Of a stretch of 64,000 nt of DNA, positions 51,243 through 61,046 are shown piece by piece. Both the position numbers and the translations under genes were made by a program. The first letter of the stretch is position 1; the number at the start of each line of letters is the position of its first letter. The notes below the pieces were generated by a model. It worked only from the letters and a program-made list of their open reading frames with translations. It did not search any database and was not told the origin of the DNA. Origin of the DNA: Nitrospinae bacterium CG11_big_fil_rev_8_21_14_0_20_45_15 (GTDB lineage: Bacteria > Nitrospinota > Nitrospinia > Nitrospinales > VA-1); the NCBI GenBank assembly GCA_002787235.1, contig PCWG01000032.1, positions 62,001 to 126,000 on the forward strand, written 5' to 3'.

Positions 51243-52210
51243 TGAATGATGTAAAAATAGGCGTAGTCGGCGTCGGTCGAATGGGAGAGTACCATGTCGG
51301 TGTGCTTTCCGAATTGTCTGGTGTGCAGGTATCCGGTATTTCCGACGTCAATCAAGATCGAGTCAAGGAAATGGCGGAACGCTACAGGGTTCCTTGTTAC
51401 ACGGATTACCGGGAGTTATTCCATTTGGTCGATGCGGTGGTTGTAGCAGTGCCTACTCACATGCATTTTGAAGTGGCACGCGATTTTCTGAATGCCGGAA
51501 TCCATGTGCTATTGGAAAAACCTTGCGCGAATAATCTGCAAGAGGCCAGAGAATTGTTTGATATTTCCATCAAAAAGAAACTGGTTTTGCACATCGGTCA
51601 TGTGGAACGTTTCAATGGTGCGGTGCAGGAGTTGTCGAAAATTGTCACGCAACCCATCTTTATTGAATGCAAGAGAACCTGTCCTTTCACCGACCGTATC
51701 AAGGACGACGGTGTGGTGCTTGATTTGATGATTCACGACATTGACATTGTTTTGAATATCGTTCGTTCCAAAGTCAGGCGGGTGGCGGTTGTGGGCACTT
51801 CGGTGTTCAGCAAGAAGGATGATCTGGTTTCTGCGCAAATCGAGTTTGAGAATGGCTGTATTGCCAATATTCTTGCGAGCCGGGCTTCCCAGAACAAAGA
51901 GCGTACGCTGTCGGTAACGCAAAAAGATTCTTACGTCAAACTGGATTACACCGATCAGGAAATCTACGTGCACCGACAATCCACCTCCGAGCATCAATTG
52001 AGCAAGGGGAGCCTGCGTTACAAGCAGGAATCACTGGTCGAGCGAATCTTTGTTCATAAAGAAAACCCACTCAAGCTGGAGCATCAGCATTTTATCGATT
52101 GTTTGAAAAATGGCAGTCCCCGGCATGTGGGAGTGACAGAAGAATTGTACTCTCTGGAAATTGCATTGCAAATTCTTGAGCAGTACAACAACAATCGCGC
52201 GTCCAACTGA
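51242..52210 (+). CDS. Gfo/Idh/MocA-family oxidoreductase, possibly UDP-sugar 3-dehydrogenase (GnnA-like)
   Basis: This 322-residue NAD(P)-dependent enzyme has 'IGVVGVGRMGEYHVGVLSEL' at the start and the family motif 'LLEKPCANN' near residue 95. The C-terminal domain contains a His in 'VVLDLMIHDIDIVLN', as in sugar dehydrogenases. It overlaps lpxA by one base, so it is tightly coupled to lipid A synthesis. In organisms that make 2,3-diamino sugar lipid A, GnnA of this family oxidises UDP-GlcNAc next to lpxA; the partner transaminase GnnB is not seen here. Role in that path is inferred. Confidence 0.8.
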   Translation: MNDVKIGVVGVGRMGEYHVGVLSELSGVQVSGISDVNQDRVKEMAERYRVPCYTDYRELFHLVDAVVVAVPTHMHFEVARDFLNAGIHVLLEKPCANNLQEARELFDISIKKKLVLHIGHVERFNGAVQELSKIVTQPIFIECKRTCPFTDRIKDDGVVLDLMIHDIDIVLNIVRSKVRRVAVVGTSVFSKKDDLVSAQIEFENGCIANILASRASQNKERTLSVTQKDSYVKLDYTDQEIYVHRQSTSEHQLSKGSLRYKQESLVERIFVHKENPLKLEHQHFIDCLKNGSPRHVGVTEELYSLEIALQILEQYNNNRASN

Positions 52211-52262
52211 AATCGGGGAATCAAACATTGCCGCATCAGTTCCCTCTAAAAAGTTCGTAGCC

Positions 52263-53078
52263 ATGAATTCATCCACTGCGCCAGAACTGACGGGATTGAT
52301 TGCCGGGGCGGGTGAAGTTCCCCTCTATTTTGCCCAGAAAGCAAAAAATGCCGGGCTCAAAATTCTTGCCATTGCTTTCACCCCCCAAATTCAGGCCGAT
52401 CTGGAACCCTTTGTGGAAAAGAGCTACTGTATCGGCGTCGGGAAATTGGACAAGATATTTAAAACCCTGAAGAAAGAACAAGTCCGTGACTTGATCATTC
52501 TCGGGAAAGTGGACAAAAGCGTCATCTTCCGACCTCAGTTGTTTGACCTGCGAAGCCTGAAAATCATCAAGAACCTGAAAAACCGCGGAGACAAGGTTTT
52601 GATGGAAGCGGTGATCGAAGAATTGGATAAAGAAGGCCTGCGCTTGCTCGATCAGCGCCAGTTCATGCCCGAAATATTTCCCGCCAAAGGCACGCTCACC
52701 GCAAGACATCCCAGCGAAGAAGAGATGAAAGACATCGAGTTTGGCTTGCCCATTGCACGCAAACTTGCGGATATGGAAATCGGACAAACTCTGGTTGTGA
52801 AGAACCAGGTCGTCGTTGCTGTCGAAGCCGTTGAAGGCACCAATCGGGCCATCGAAAGAGGTTGTCAGCTGGCACAAAAGGCGGTCGTCGTAAAAGTGAG
52901 TCGAAGCCATCAGGATTTTCGTTACGACAGCCCCGGTGTTGGCCCGGAAACTCTCCAGGGTATGATCGATGGAAAAGCCTCTGTATTGGCACTGGAAGCC
53001 GGTTGCATCATGCTTCTTGAGCAGGAAAAAACCCTTGCAATGGCGGAGAAGCACCATATCTCCATCATTTGCATTTAG
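52263..53078 (+). CDS. lpxI: UDP-2,3-diacylglucosamine pyrophosphatase LpxI
   Basis: This 271-residue protein starts at the ATG at 52263; an open frame reaches to 52161 but overlaps the preceding gene. The N-terminal 'LTGLIAGAGEVPLYFAQKAK' and 'QVRDLIILGKVDKSVIFRP', and the C-terminal 'DFRYDSPGVGPETLQGMID', are typical of LpxI (former DUF1009). It splits UDP-2,3-diacylglucosamine to lipid X, replacing LpxH. It lies between the Gfo/Idh gene and lpxB. Confidence 0.93.
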   Translation: MNSSTAPELTGLIAGAGEVPLYFAQKAKNAGLKILAIAFTPQIQADLEPFVEKSYCIGVGKLDKIFKTLKKEQVRDLIILGKVDKSVIFRPQLFDLRSLKIIKNLKNRGDKVLMEAVIEELDKEGLRLLDQRQFMPEIFPAKGTLTARHPSEEEMKDIEFGLPIARKLADMEIGQTLVVKNQVVVAVEAVEGTNRAIERGCQLAQKAVVVKVSRSHQDFRYDSPGVGPETLQGMIDGKASVLALEAGCIMLLEQEKTLAMAEKHHISIICI

Positions 53079-53094
53079 TCCCAGATTCTGAATT

Positions 53095-54249
53095 ATGAGC
53101 AAGACCCGAATCTTGATCGTCGCCGGCGAGGCTTCCGGCGATCTGCATGGTGCGCACCTCATCGAAGCCATCCACCGTTTGGATTCGAGCTACGAGTTTT
53201 ACGGTTTGGGTGGCAATAAAATGCGTTCCGCCGGAGCCCAAACGTTTTTTGATATCGAACGCATGGGGGCTGTAGGCATCGTCGAAGTGCTGGGCGATCT
53301 GGGTCATTATGTCAAAGTCTACCGTCGTTTTGCCCGCGAGATCGCCAATGGGGGTTACGATGCCGTCATACTCATTGATTATCCCACCCTCAATCTGCGT
53401 CTGGCCCGCTTGTGCCGGGAAAAGGGAATCCCCGTCTTTTATGTCATCGGGCCGCAATTGTGGGCCTGGCGAGCGGGTCGTATCAAAGAAATCAAACGCA
53501 ATGTTTCAAAGATGTTTGTTATCTTTCCGTTTGAAGAGGAAGTGTATCGCAACGCCGGGGTCGATGTAGAATTCGTCGGTCACCCTTTCACCGAAACCGT
53601 TGCACCCCAGATGACCCGTGCCGATGGGCAGAGCTATTTCAATCTTCAGCCCGATCGTCCCACCGTGGGTCTTTTGCCCGGCAGTCGTCGCAAGGAAATC
53701 GAAATGTTGTTGGGTCCCATTCTGGAAGGCGCGCAGGCGATCGCCAGAGAACTCAACACCTGCCAGTTTATCTTGCCCGTTGCCGACTCCATTGATCCCG
53801 AAGTCCTGAAAAAAAAAGCCGCGCCCTACAATCTGGACATTCAGTTCGTTTCAGGAAAAACGTACGATGTGATGAATGTGTGCGACTGCCTCATCATCGC
53901 ATCCGGTTCCGCCACTCTGGAAGCGGCCATGATAGGCACTCCGATGGTGATCGTCTACAAACTGAATGCCTTGACTTACTGGATCGCGCGTCCCCTTGTA
54001 AAAATCAAACTGTATGGATTGGCAAATATCACTGCGGGAGAGCAAGTGGTGCCCGAGTTGATTCAGGGAGACCTGACCGCGCAAGCGATCCAGCGTGAAA
54101 CCCTGAAATTCCTTAAAGATCCCGAGTACGCCGATTCCGTGCGCAACAAACTGCTGGGAATCAGAAAATCTCTGGGACGCCCCGGTGTCATGGAACGCAT
54201 TGCCCAAAGCATTGTCCGCGCTCTTGGCCCCGGCGAGAAAAAAGAATGA
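53095..54249 (+). CDS. lpxB: Lipid A disaccharide synthase LpxB
   Basis: This 384-residue GT-B glycosyltransferase joins lipid X and UDP-diacylglucosamine. The start has 'ILIVAGEASGDLHGAHLIEA' and the middle 'VFYVIGPQLWAWRAGRIKEI'; the nucleotide-binding part has 'LLPGSRRKEI' and 'SGSATLEAAMIGTPMVIVYK'. It is a peripheral inner-membrane enzyme. Its last four bases overlap the next start (ATGA). Confidence 0.96.
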   Translation: MSKTRILIVAGEASGDLHGAHLIEAIHRLDSSYEFYGLGGNKMRSAGAQTFFDIERMGAVGIVEVLGDLGHYVKVYRRFAREIANGGYDAVILIDYPTLNLRLARLCREKGIPVFYVIGPQLWAWRAGRIKEIKRNVSKMFVIFPFEEEVYRNAGVDVEFVGHPFTETVAPQMTRADGQSYFNLQPDRPTVGLLPGSRRKEIEMLLGPILEGAQAIARELNTCQFILPVADSIDPEVLKKKAAPYNLDIQFVSGKTYDVMNVCDCLIIASGSATLEAAMIGTPMVIVYKLNALTYWIARPLVKIKLYGLANITAGEQVVPELIQGDLTAQAIQRETLKFLKDPEYADSVRNKLLGIRKSLGRPGVMERIAQSIVRALGPGEKKE

Positions 54250-54899
54250 AGAGCTGGTTGCGGGAGCGGGTCTTGCCTCTGGTAGCGATTGGCCTGATTC
54301 GTGTGTGGTGCCTCACCCTGCGCATGACCAACCTCGACCCTGCCGCAGAGAACCACGTCAATCAAATGCAAACGCCCTGCATCCTCACCCTTTGGCATGG
54401 ACGCATCTTTTATTTGTTTTATCACCTGCGCAACCGCCCCGAGTATCATCTCTTGATCAGCCCAAGCAAAGACGGCGATTTTTTAGCCCGACTTGCCCTT
54501 CTCATGGGCTATTCCGTAGTGCGCGGTTCCAGCTACAAAAAAGCCGTGTCCTCGGCGCGTACTTTGATAAAAATATTGCGCAACGGCGGACGCGTCATCA
54601 TCATCGCAGATGGATCACGCGGACCCTGTGAAGTTGCCCAGACCGGATCACTGGAGCTTGCGGCCATCGCCGACGTACCCGTGATTCCCATGACATGGGG
54701 AGGGCGTCGAAAAAAGCGACTGAACAGCTGGGATCGCTTTGTATTGCCTCTACCCTTTAGCACCTGCACTGTAAAATTTGGAAGGCCAATAGAAATAAAA
54801 ACACGTTCCCACCCCGCTGAACTCGATCACAAACAAAAAAAATTACAGGAGCAACTGAATAAAATAAATGCAGAATGCGATCAGGAACAAAGCATTTAA
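54246..54899 (+). CDS. DUF374-type acyltransferase
   Basis: This 217-residue protein has an N-terminal hydrophobic segment and the LPLAT-like signs of the DUF374 family: 'PCILTLWHGRIFYLFYHLR' with the catalytic-type His, 'SPSKDGDFLARLALLMGYS', 'VVRGSSYKKA' and 'IADGSRGPCEVAQTGSLELA'. Members probably add acyl chains to lipid A or related lipids. The gene overlaps lpxB by 4 bp, which supports a role in lipid A assembly. Confidence 0.85.
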   Translation: MKSWLRERVLPLVAIGLIRVWCLTLRMTNLDPAAENHVNQMQTPCILTLWHGRIFYLFYHLRNRPEYHLLISPSKDGDFLARLALLMGYSVVRGSSYKKAVSSARTLIKILRNGGRVIIIADGSRGPCEVAQTGSLELAAIADVPVIPMTWGGRRKKRLNSWDRFVLPLPFSTCTVKFGRPIEIKTRSHPAELDHKQKKLQEQLNKINAECDQEQSI

Positions 54900-55055
54900 A
54901 AAAGCGTAATTTTAAAGCATTTTGTTCTATAAATGATACAATTTGGTGCAGGCGAATCCGTTTGGTATAAACTCCGTTGGTATGTTATTATCTCATCGTC
55001 CGTAAAACCCATTTATATATAAGGGTCTGAGGTGCTGGGTATTTTTTCAGCCGAT

Positions 55056-55071
55056 TGGCATGAAAATTGTA
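55056..55071 (+). promoter_or_regulatory. Probable sigma54 promoter of glnB
   Basis: TTGGCATGAAAATTGT has the -24 GG at 55057-55058 and the -12 element with G at 55069, exactly 12 bp apart. The -12 GC is GT here. This fits NtrC-type nitrogen control of glnB-glnA. A GGTGCA half-site near 54945 may belong to an activator site, but a full palindrome is not seen. Confidence 0.5.
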
Positions 55072-55141
55072 TTGAATAGAGACGGGACAGCCGGTCCAGC
55101 TTGAGGCGTTGTTTCGTTTTGGCCGAATGCAGGAGAACAAC

Positions 55142-55550
<409 letters not shown>

Positions 55551-55748
55551 GTGTCGCCAGATCCGCTTGGTTTTTATGACAAACACGGCGGTAGGTATTG
55601 AACTGGCTTGTGGGACACAAACAAATTGAAATTGCTCTGATGGAATGATCTGCCAAAACTTCTGGGCCGGCAACGTGAAGTTTTCGCTGAGATTTCTGTA
55701 CAAAATGCAAACACTAAAACAATTTTTTCAACTGAGGAGACATTGTAA

Positions 55749-57161
55749 ATGACGCCCAAAGAGGTAATGGAGTTAGCTAAAAAGAACAATATAGAGATTA
55801 TCGATCTCAAATTCATGGATTTGATCGGCTCATGGCAGCATTTTTCAATTCCTATCAGCAGATTGGACGAAGCCTTTTTTGAAGACGGCTTGGGCTTCGA
55901 CGGGTCCAGCATCCGCGGCTGGCAGGCCATCAACGCCAGCGACATGTTGGTCATTCCCGATCCGTCCACCGCAGTTGAAGACCCGTTCATGCAAGTCGCT
56001 ACCTTGAGTATGTTGTGTGATATCTTCGACCCCATCACCCGGGAAAAATATTCCCGAGATCCTCGAAATATTGCCCAAAAAGCAGAAGCATACCTACAGT
56101 CAACCGGCATTGGCGATGCGGCTTATTTTGGCCCCGAAGCAGAATTTTTTATATTGGACGATGTTCGCTATCGAAGCGATACCAACCAGGCTTTCTATTA
56201 TATAGACTCTGTTGAAGGTTCCTGGAATACCGGCAGAGAAGAAAGCCCCAATCTGGGTTACAAACCGCGCCATAAAGAAGGTTATTTCCCCGTATCTCCT
56301 TCAGACAGTTTGCACGATATTCGAACCGAGATGATGTTGATCATGCAAAAAATTGGCATGACCATGGAATGTCATCATCATGAAGTAGCCACTGGTGGAC
56401 AAAGTGAAATCGCGACACGCTTTTCCACATTGACCAAATCGGCTGATAATCTGATGTGGTACAAATACATCGTTAAAAACGTAGCCAAGAAATACGGTAA
56501 AACCGCTACGTTCATGCCCAAGCCAATTTATGGCGACAACGGAAGCGGCATGCACGTTCATCAAAGTATCTGGAAAGGCGGCAAGCCTTTGTTTGCAGGA
56601 AACGGTTATGCAGGATTCAGCGAGACAGGTTTGCACTACATAGGCGGTATTTTGAAACACGCTTCCGCCATTTGTGCTTTTGCCGCACCCACCACCAATT
56701 CTTACAGACGACTGGTGCCCGGTTTTGAAGCACCCGTCAACCTGGCGTATTCCAGCCGTAACCGAAGTGCCGCGATTCGTATCCCGATGTATTCGCCGAG
56801 CCCCAAAGCCAAGCGCATGGAAGCCCGCTTTCCTGACCCATCGAGCAACGGCTACCTTGTGTTCTCTGCCATGTTGATGGCCGGTCTGGACGGTATCGAA
56901 AACAAAATCGATCCCGGCGAGCCGCTGGATAAAGATATCTACGCATTGGGACCGGAAGAGTTGGCGCATATTCCACGATTGCCTGACTCTCTTGATGGAT
57001 CTCTCCGAGCTTTGGAAGAAGATCATGATTTTCTGCTCAAAGGCGACGTGTTCACCCAGGATCTTCTTGATAAATGGGTCGATTACAAACGTGAGAAGGA
57101 AATCGACGAAGTTCGAGTTCGACCGACTCCGATGGAATTCCATTTGTACTATGATGTTTAA
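55749..57161 (+). CDS. glnA: Glutamine synthetase type I
   Basis: This 470-residue enzyme makes glutamine from glutamate, ammonia and ATP. '[17 protein letters not shown]' is the N-terminal beta-grasp signature; '[12 protein letters not shown]' and '[19 protein letters not shown]' hold metal and nucleotide ligands. 'NRSAAIRIP' is near the active site. Tyr398 in '[12 protein letters not shown]' is the adenylylation site, so activity should be controlled by GlnE, encoded next. Length fits the GSI-beta group. The glnB gene lies upstream and a terminator follows. Confidence 0.97.
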   Translation: MTPKEVMELAKKNNIEIIDLKFMDLIGSWQHFSIPISRLDEAFFEDGLGFDGSSIRGWQAINASDMLVIPDPSTAVEDPFMQVATLSMLCDIFDPITREKYSRDPRNIAQKAEAYLQSTGIGDAAYFGPEAEFFILDDVRYRSDTNQAFYYIDSVEGSWNTGREESPNLGYKPRHKEGYFPVSPSDSLHDIRTEMMLIMQKIGMTMECHHHEVATGGQSEIATRFSTLTKSADNLMWYKYIVKNVAKKYGKTATFMPKPIYGDNGSGMHVHQSIWKGGKPLFAGNGYAGFSETGLHYIGGILKHASAICAFAAPTTNSYRRLVPGFEAPVNLAYSSRNRSAAIRIPMYSPSPKAKRMEARFPDPSSNGYLVFSAMLMAGLDGIENKIDPGEPLDKDIYALGPEELAHIPRLPDSLDGSLRALEEDHDFLLKGDVFTQDLLDKWVDYKREKEIDEVRVRPTPMEFHLYYDV

Positions 57162-57180
57162 TTGAGGCAAACCTTTATTC

Positions 57181-57214
57181 AGCCTCTGGGGTTTTTTACC
57201 CCAGAGGCTTTTTT
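57181..57214 (+). terminator. glnA terminator overlapping the glnE ribosome binding site
   Basis: AGCCTCTGGGG (57181-57191) and CCCCAGAGGCT (57199-57209) form a perfect 11-bp stem, followed by six T. The 3' arm contains AGAGG (57203-57207), which is the only good binding site for glnE at 10 bases before its ATG (57218). Confidence 0.88.
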
Positions 57215-57217
57215 ATT

Positions 57218-60200
57218 ATGAATACGAATATATATAAGATCCTGAGCCAGAATCTTCTTGGCAACGTTGCCTTGAACGAAGAGCTGGAAAAACTCTTGCG
57301 GGAATGCGCATTTGAAAACCCTTCGGCCGATTGGAAGGAAATTCTTCGCATTTCAAAACAATGTAATTTTACCGAACTGTACCCTACATTTTTTGCCGAT
57401 TTTTTCCAGTTTTTGAAAGAGTCTTTTGATTCGAATATCGCACTCAAAAACTTCTCACGTTTTTCTGACCTGATTGCGGATAAAAATCATTTTTATTCCC
57501 TGTTAACGACACGTCCCGATTTCCATAAAAATTTAATTTTTCTTTTTTCAGGGAGTCAGGTGTTGACCGACACCCTGTTTCAGAATCCGTCGCTCATTGA
57601 TTGGTTGCGTCTGCCGGAAGTTCTGTCCAAATCAAAAAACAAAGACGCTTTCCAGCGCGATTATTATGAACTCGCCGGGGATTATTACAACACCGATCGA
57701 ACGCCGACACTGCTCCGTCAGTTCAAGAAGCGTGAGTACCTGCGTGTGGGCCTGCGCGATTTGCTGGGTCTGGCTTCATTTGAAGAAACTGCGGGCGACA
57801 TCACCCGCATTGCCGATGTTGCGATGCAGGTCGCTTATGAATACGCCGATCATGTGTGTCAAAAGAAATACGGCGTGCCCTATTATGAAGACCTGGATGG
57901 CAAAAAACTCAAGGCAGAGTTTGCCATTCTGGGAATGGGAAAACTGGGCGGGCAGGAACTCAACTACAGTTCCGACATTGACCTGATTTATATTTATACA
58001 TCCAGCAAAGGCGAGACCCAGAAGGAAGGTGAAGGAAGCACACAGCAATCCATCACCAATCACGAATATTTCACCAAGCTGTCCCAGATCGTCACCAAGA
58101 CCTTGCATGAGATCACCAGCGAAGGGAACGTTTTCCGTGTCGATCTTGATTTGAGGCCCGAAGGTAAAAGCGGCGAAATCGTTAACTCGTTGGCGAGTTG
58201 CGAAATCTATTATCAGTCCTGGGGCAGAACATGGGAACGGCAGGCCTTGATCAAGGCGCGAGTTTCCGCCGGTAGCGAAGCGTTGGGCAAACAGTTTTTC
58301 GACCGATTGGAGCCTTTTATTTATAAGCGCAGTCTGGATTTTTCTTCGATAGATGAAATCAAGGCGATGAAACAAAAAATCAACCTCAGTCTGCAAAGAA
58401 AATCGGGAAACAGGACCAATATAAAATTGGGTTTTGGTGGCATTCGTGAGATCGAGTTCATCGTCCAGTCCTATCAATTGATTTTTGGCGGACGCAATAC
58501 CAGTTTGCGAGTGTCCAACACACTGGCCGTTTTAAAAAGATTGTGCGAACGCGAATTCATCGAAAAAGAAGATTACATAAGATTGCGTGATGCCTACATT
58601 TTTCTTCGCAATCTGGAAAACCGTGTGCAGATTTCTTTTGGACTGCAAACCCACGATCTTCCTGATGAGGAAAAACCGTTACGCGCGCTGGCCAGGAAAA
58701 TGGGCATCAAAGCGACTCCAAAAGATGCGCCTACTGCTTTGATGGAAATCTTTCGCTTCCACACTGAATATGTGGGGGCTCAATTCACGGCTTTGCTGGC
58801 AGATAAAGAAAACCGCGACGCGGCAGAAAATGCATCGCTCCAATGGAGCCAGGCGGCCGAACGTGAAACCATGTTCTCGTTGGAACGTGTTGAGGAATGT
58901 TCTTTCAAAGATCCCCAGCGAACTTTCAAATTTCTTGAAGCACTGAGAGAAGGCGCGGCTTACTCTCACCCTACTGAGAAGAGCATTCAGAATTTTGATT
59001 TTCTTTTTCCGAAGATACTGCGTTTTTCGGAAAATGCTCCCAACCCCAATTCAGCAGTAGAAAACTGGGTCAAATTCATTGAATCGAGCGGGGCCCGCGA
59101 ATCCTATTTGAGTTTGTTCAAGTCCAACGAAAAATTTCTCGAACTCATCCTGATGCTGTTTGGTTCCAGTGATTTTCTTTCTGAAATTCTGATCAAACAG
59201 CCGGGAACCATTGATGTTGCAATGGACATGGAAGCTATTTATCGTTTCAAGTCGCCTGAAAAAATTCGCGACGAGCTCAAAGCGCAATTGGAATTTCTGA
59301 AGGACTTTTCAGCAAAAAAACTGGCCCTACGACGTTTCAAACAGGGGGAAGAACTGCGTTGCGGTCTGCGTTATCTGATTGGCGAACAGGACATCATGGC
59401 GGTTCTGGAAGACCTGTCCAATCTGGCAGATGTATTCATTCAAACGGTTTACAATCTGGCCTTCGAAGAATTGAACAGTAAGACGGGGGAACCGCTTCAA
59501 ACAGATTTTGCCATTTTTGTTTTGGGCAAACACGGTGGGCGGGAGCTGAATTTTGGTTCTGATCTGGATGTCATTTTTGTTTATGATTTGCCTGATGAAA
59601 CGCTGGAAGATCATGAAGTTGCAGAACTCTCGGCGCATTATTCCAGTTGGTCGCAGTTGATCTTTTCGTTGACCTCAGAAGTAACGACTGCGGGTGTGGC
59701 TTATAAAATGGATGCCGATTTGCGTCCCGATGGCGGCGGCGGATCGCTGGTGATGAGTTTTGAGGGATACCGGGATTATTTCAAAAATCGTGCGCGGATT
59801 TGGGAGCGACAGGCCATGACGCGCGCGCGTTTTGTCGCGGGGAAACCTGAGCTTGGGGAAAAATTTCGCAAGCTGGCGCAAGAGTTCACCTACAGTAAGA
59901 AACTGGAATACGGAGAACTGATTGAAATTTCCCGCTTGCGGGAGCGCATGGTGGTCGAACTGGCGCAAGAGTCTAAAAAAGGACTGAACGTCAAACTGGG
60001 TTCCGGTGGATTGGCCGACATCGAGTTCATTCTGCAAATCATGTTGTTAAAATACGGTTCACAATATCCGAAACTGCGTTTGACCAATTCCCTGGATGCA
60101 CTGCTTCAGTTTGCGCAAAGTGGATTGTTGGATGAAGGTACGGTATTAAAGATCAAAGATCATTTCCTTTTTCTGAGACGGCTGGAATGCGTTTTACGTC

Positions 60201-60394
60201 TATGGAATCCCAATTCAAAAAATTATCTGCCGAAAGACAGTGCTTCCTTGATTGTTGTCGCGCGATTGCTGGGTTATTCCGGGAGCGATGAGGAAACCTC
60301 AGAACAATTGCTGGCGGATTATGAAAAACACAGCACTCAGGTGCGGGCGTTTTATAACAAAACGCTGGATTATCTACTGCGTACTTCGCTTTAA
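57218..60394 (+). CDS. glnE: Glutamine synthetase adenylyltransferase/deadenylase GlnE
   Basis: This 1058-residue protein adds and removes AMP on GlnA. It has two nucleotidyltransferase domains: the first near residue 240 with 'GMGKLGGQELNYSSDIDLIY' (deadenylylation half) and the second near residue 767 with 'VLGKHGGRELNFGSDLDVIF' (adenylylation half). Each is followed by its Asp-rich strand ('DLDLRPEGKSG' and 'DADLRPDGGGG') and a helical regulatory part. It is controlled by PII. The length is slightly above the family average. It directly follows the glnA terminator. Confidence 0.96.
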   Translation: MNTNIYKILSQNLLGNVALNEELEKLLRECAFENPSADWKEILRISKQCNFTELYPTFFADFFQFLKESFDSNIALKNFSRFSDLIADKNHFYSLLTTRPDFHKNLIFLFSGSQVLTDTLFQNPSLIDWLRLPEVLSKSKNKDAFQRDYYELAGDYYNTDRTPTLLRQFKKREYLRVGLRDLLGLASFEETAGDITRIADVAMQVAYEYADHVCQKKYGVPYYEDLDGKKLKAEFAILGMGKLGGQELNYSSDIDLIYIYTSSKGETQKEGEGSTQQSITNHEYFTKLSQIVTKTLHEITSEGNVFRVDLDLRPEGKSGEIVNSLASCEIYYQSWGRTWERQALIKARVSAGSEALGKQFFDRLEPFIYKRSLDFSSIDEIKAMKQKINLSLQRKSGNRTNIKLGFGGIREIEFIVQSYQLIFGGRNTSLRVSNTLAVLKRLCEREFIEKEDYIRLRDAYIFLRNLENRVQISFGLQTHDLPDEEKPLRALARKMGIKATPKDAPTALMEIFRFHTEYVGAQFTALLADKENRDAAENASLQWSQAAERETMFSLERVEECSFKDPQRTFKFLEALREGAAYSHPTEKSIQNFDFLFPKILRFSENAPNPNSAVENWVKFIESSGARESYLSLFKSNEKFLELILMLFGSSDFLSEILIKQPGTIDVAMDMEAIYRFKSPEKIRDELKAQLEFLKDFSAKKLALRRFKQGEELRCGLRYLIGEQDIMAVLEDLSNLADVFIQTVYNLAFEELNSKTGEPLQTDFAIFVLGKHGGRELNFGSDLDVIFVYDLPDETLEDHEVAELSAHYSSWSQLIFSLTSEVTTAGVAYKMDADLRPDGGGGSLVMSFEGYRDYFKNRARIWERQAMTRARFVAGKPELGEKFRKLAQEFTYSKKLEYGELIEISRLRERMVVELAQESKKGLNVKLGSGGLADIEFILQIMLLKYGSQYPKLRLTNSLDALLQFAQSGLLDEGTVLKIKDHFLFLRRLECVLRLWNPNSKNYLPKDSASLIVVARLLGYSGSDEETSEQLLADYEKHSTQVRAFYNKTLDYLLRTSL

Positions 60395-60534
60395 AAGAGT
60401 GTTAAAAGAAGCTTGAGAGGGAGTGACCGGGAACTGAAAATGGGGAACGCTGTATTTTGCCGAGTCGAGGCATTTTCTTTTCAATAGATACTGCGGGACG
60501 AGAAATCCCACAGGTTTTTTACAGAATGCAGTTT

Positions 60535-60587
60535 TTGGAATGAATTCCGCGCTTGAGACAAGGGCGGGATTCATTCCAAATTTTTTT
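60535..60587 (+). terminator. Rho-independent terminator after glnE
   Basis: TTGGAATGAATTCCGC (60535-60550) pairs with GCGGGATTCATTCCAA (60564-60579) in a 16-bp stem with one G-U pair, followed by seven T. It also separates glnE from the convergent cheW gene. Confidence 0.88.
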
Positions 60588-60596
60588 CAAGCAAGC

Positions 60597-61046
60597 TCAG
60601 GCATTGACGGGTTCGCCAAAGTCTATGGTTTTGGTTGTGTCCAGAATGAGGAGCAGGGTTCCTTCCAGTTTGTAAACACCACGGACCAAATCACGAGCGA
60701 TTCCTTCAATGGTATCTGGCGGTGGCTCATAATCGTCGAGTGACATTTCCAGAACGTCGCCAATTTCGTCCACCAGCAGACTCACTGCACCTCCGGGGGT
60801 TCTTATCACAACATTCATTGGCAATTCACCATCGGGTCGGTCGGGCATCTGCAATCGTTTTCTCAAGTCAATCGCAGTGATGATCTGACCGCGCAGGTTG
60901 ATAAGCCCTTTGATGGTAGGAGGGGCCAATGGAATCGGTGTCATTTCCTGATAGCGAAAGACTTCCTGAACTTTTTCCACTTCGATACCAAAAAAGTGTT
61001 TGTTCAGATAGAAGGTACAAAACTGGGTCGCATCCGCCATGATCAA
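60597..61046 (-). CDS. cheW: Chemotaxis coupling protein CheW
   Basis: This 149-residue protein has the CheW fold: 'FCTFYLNKHFFGIEVEKVQE', 'PTIKGLINLRGQIITAIDLR' with the conserved Gly-x-Ile-Asn-x-Arg-Gly turn, and 'VSLLVDEIGDVLEM'. It links receptors to CheA. The start overlaps the end of cheA by 4 bases, so it is translationally coupled. It might serve chemotaxis or a related chemosensory signalling path. Confidence 0.92.
   Translation of the reverse strand: MIMADATQFCTFYLNKHFFGIEVEKVQEVFRYQEMTPIPLAPPTIKGLINLRGQIITAIDLRKRLQMPDRPDGELPMNVVIRTPGGAVSLLVDEIGDVLEMSLDDYEPPPDTIEGIARDLVRGVYKLEGTLLLILDTTKTIDFGEPVNA

Noticed and set aside
52269-53171. Long open frame on the minus strand (300 codons)
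   Set aside because: It is antisense to lpxI, which has clear family motifs; its composition is a mirror of the lpxI codons and no motif is seen.
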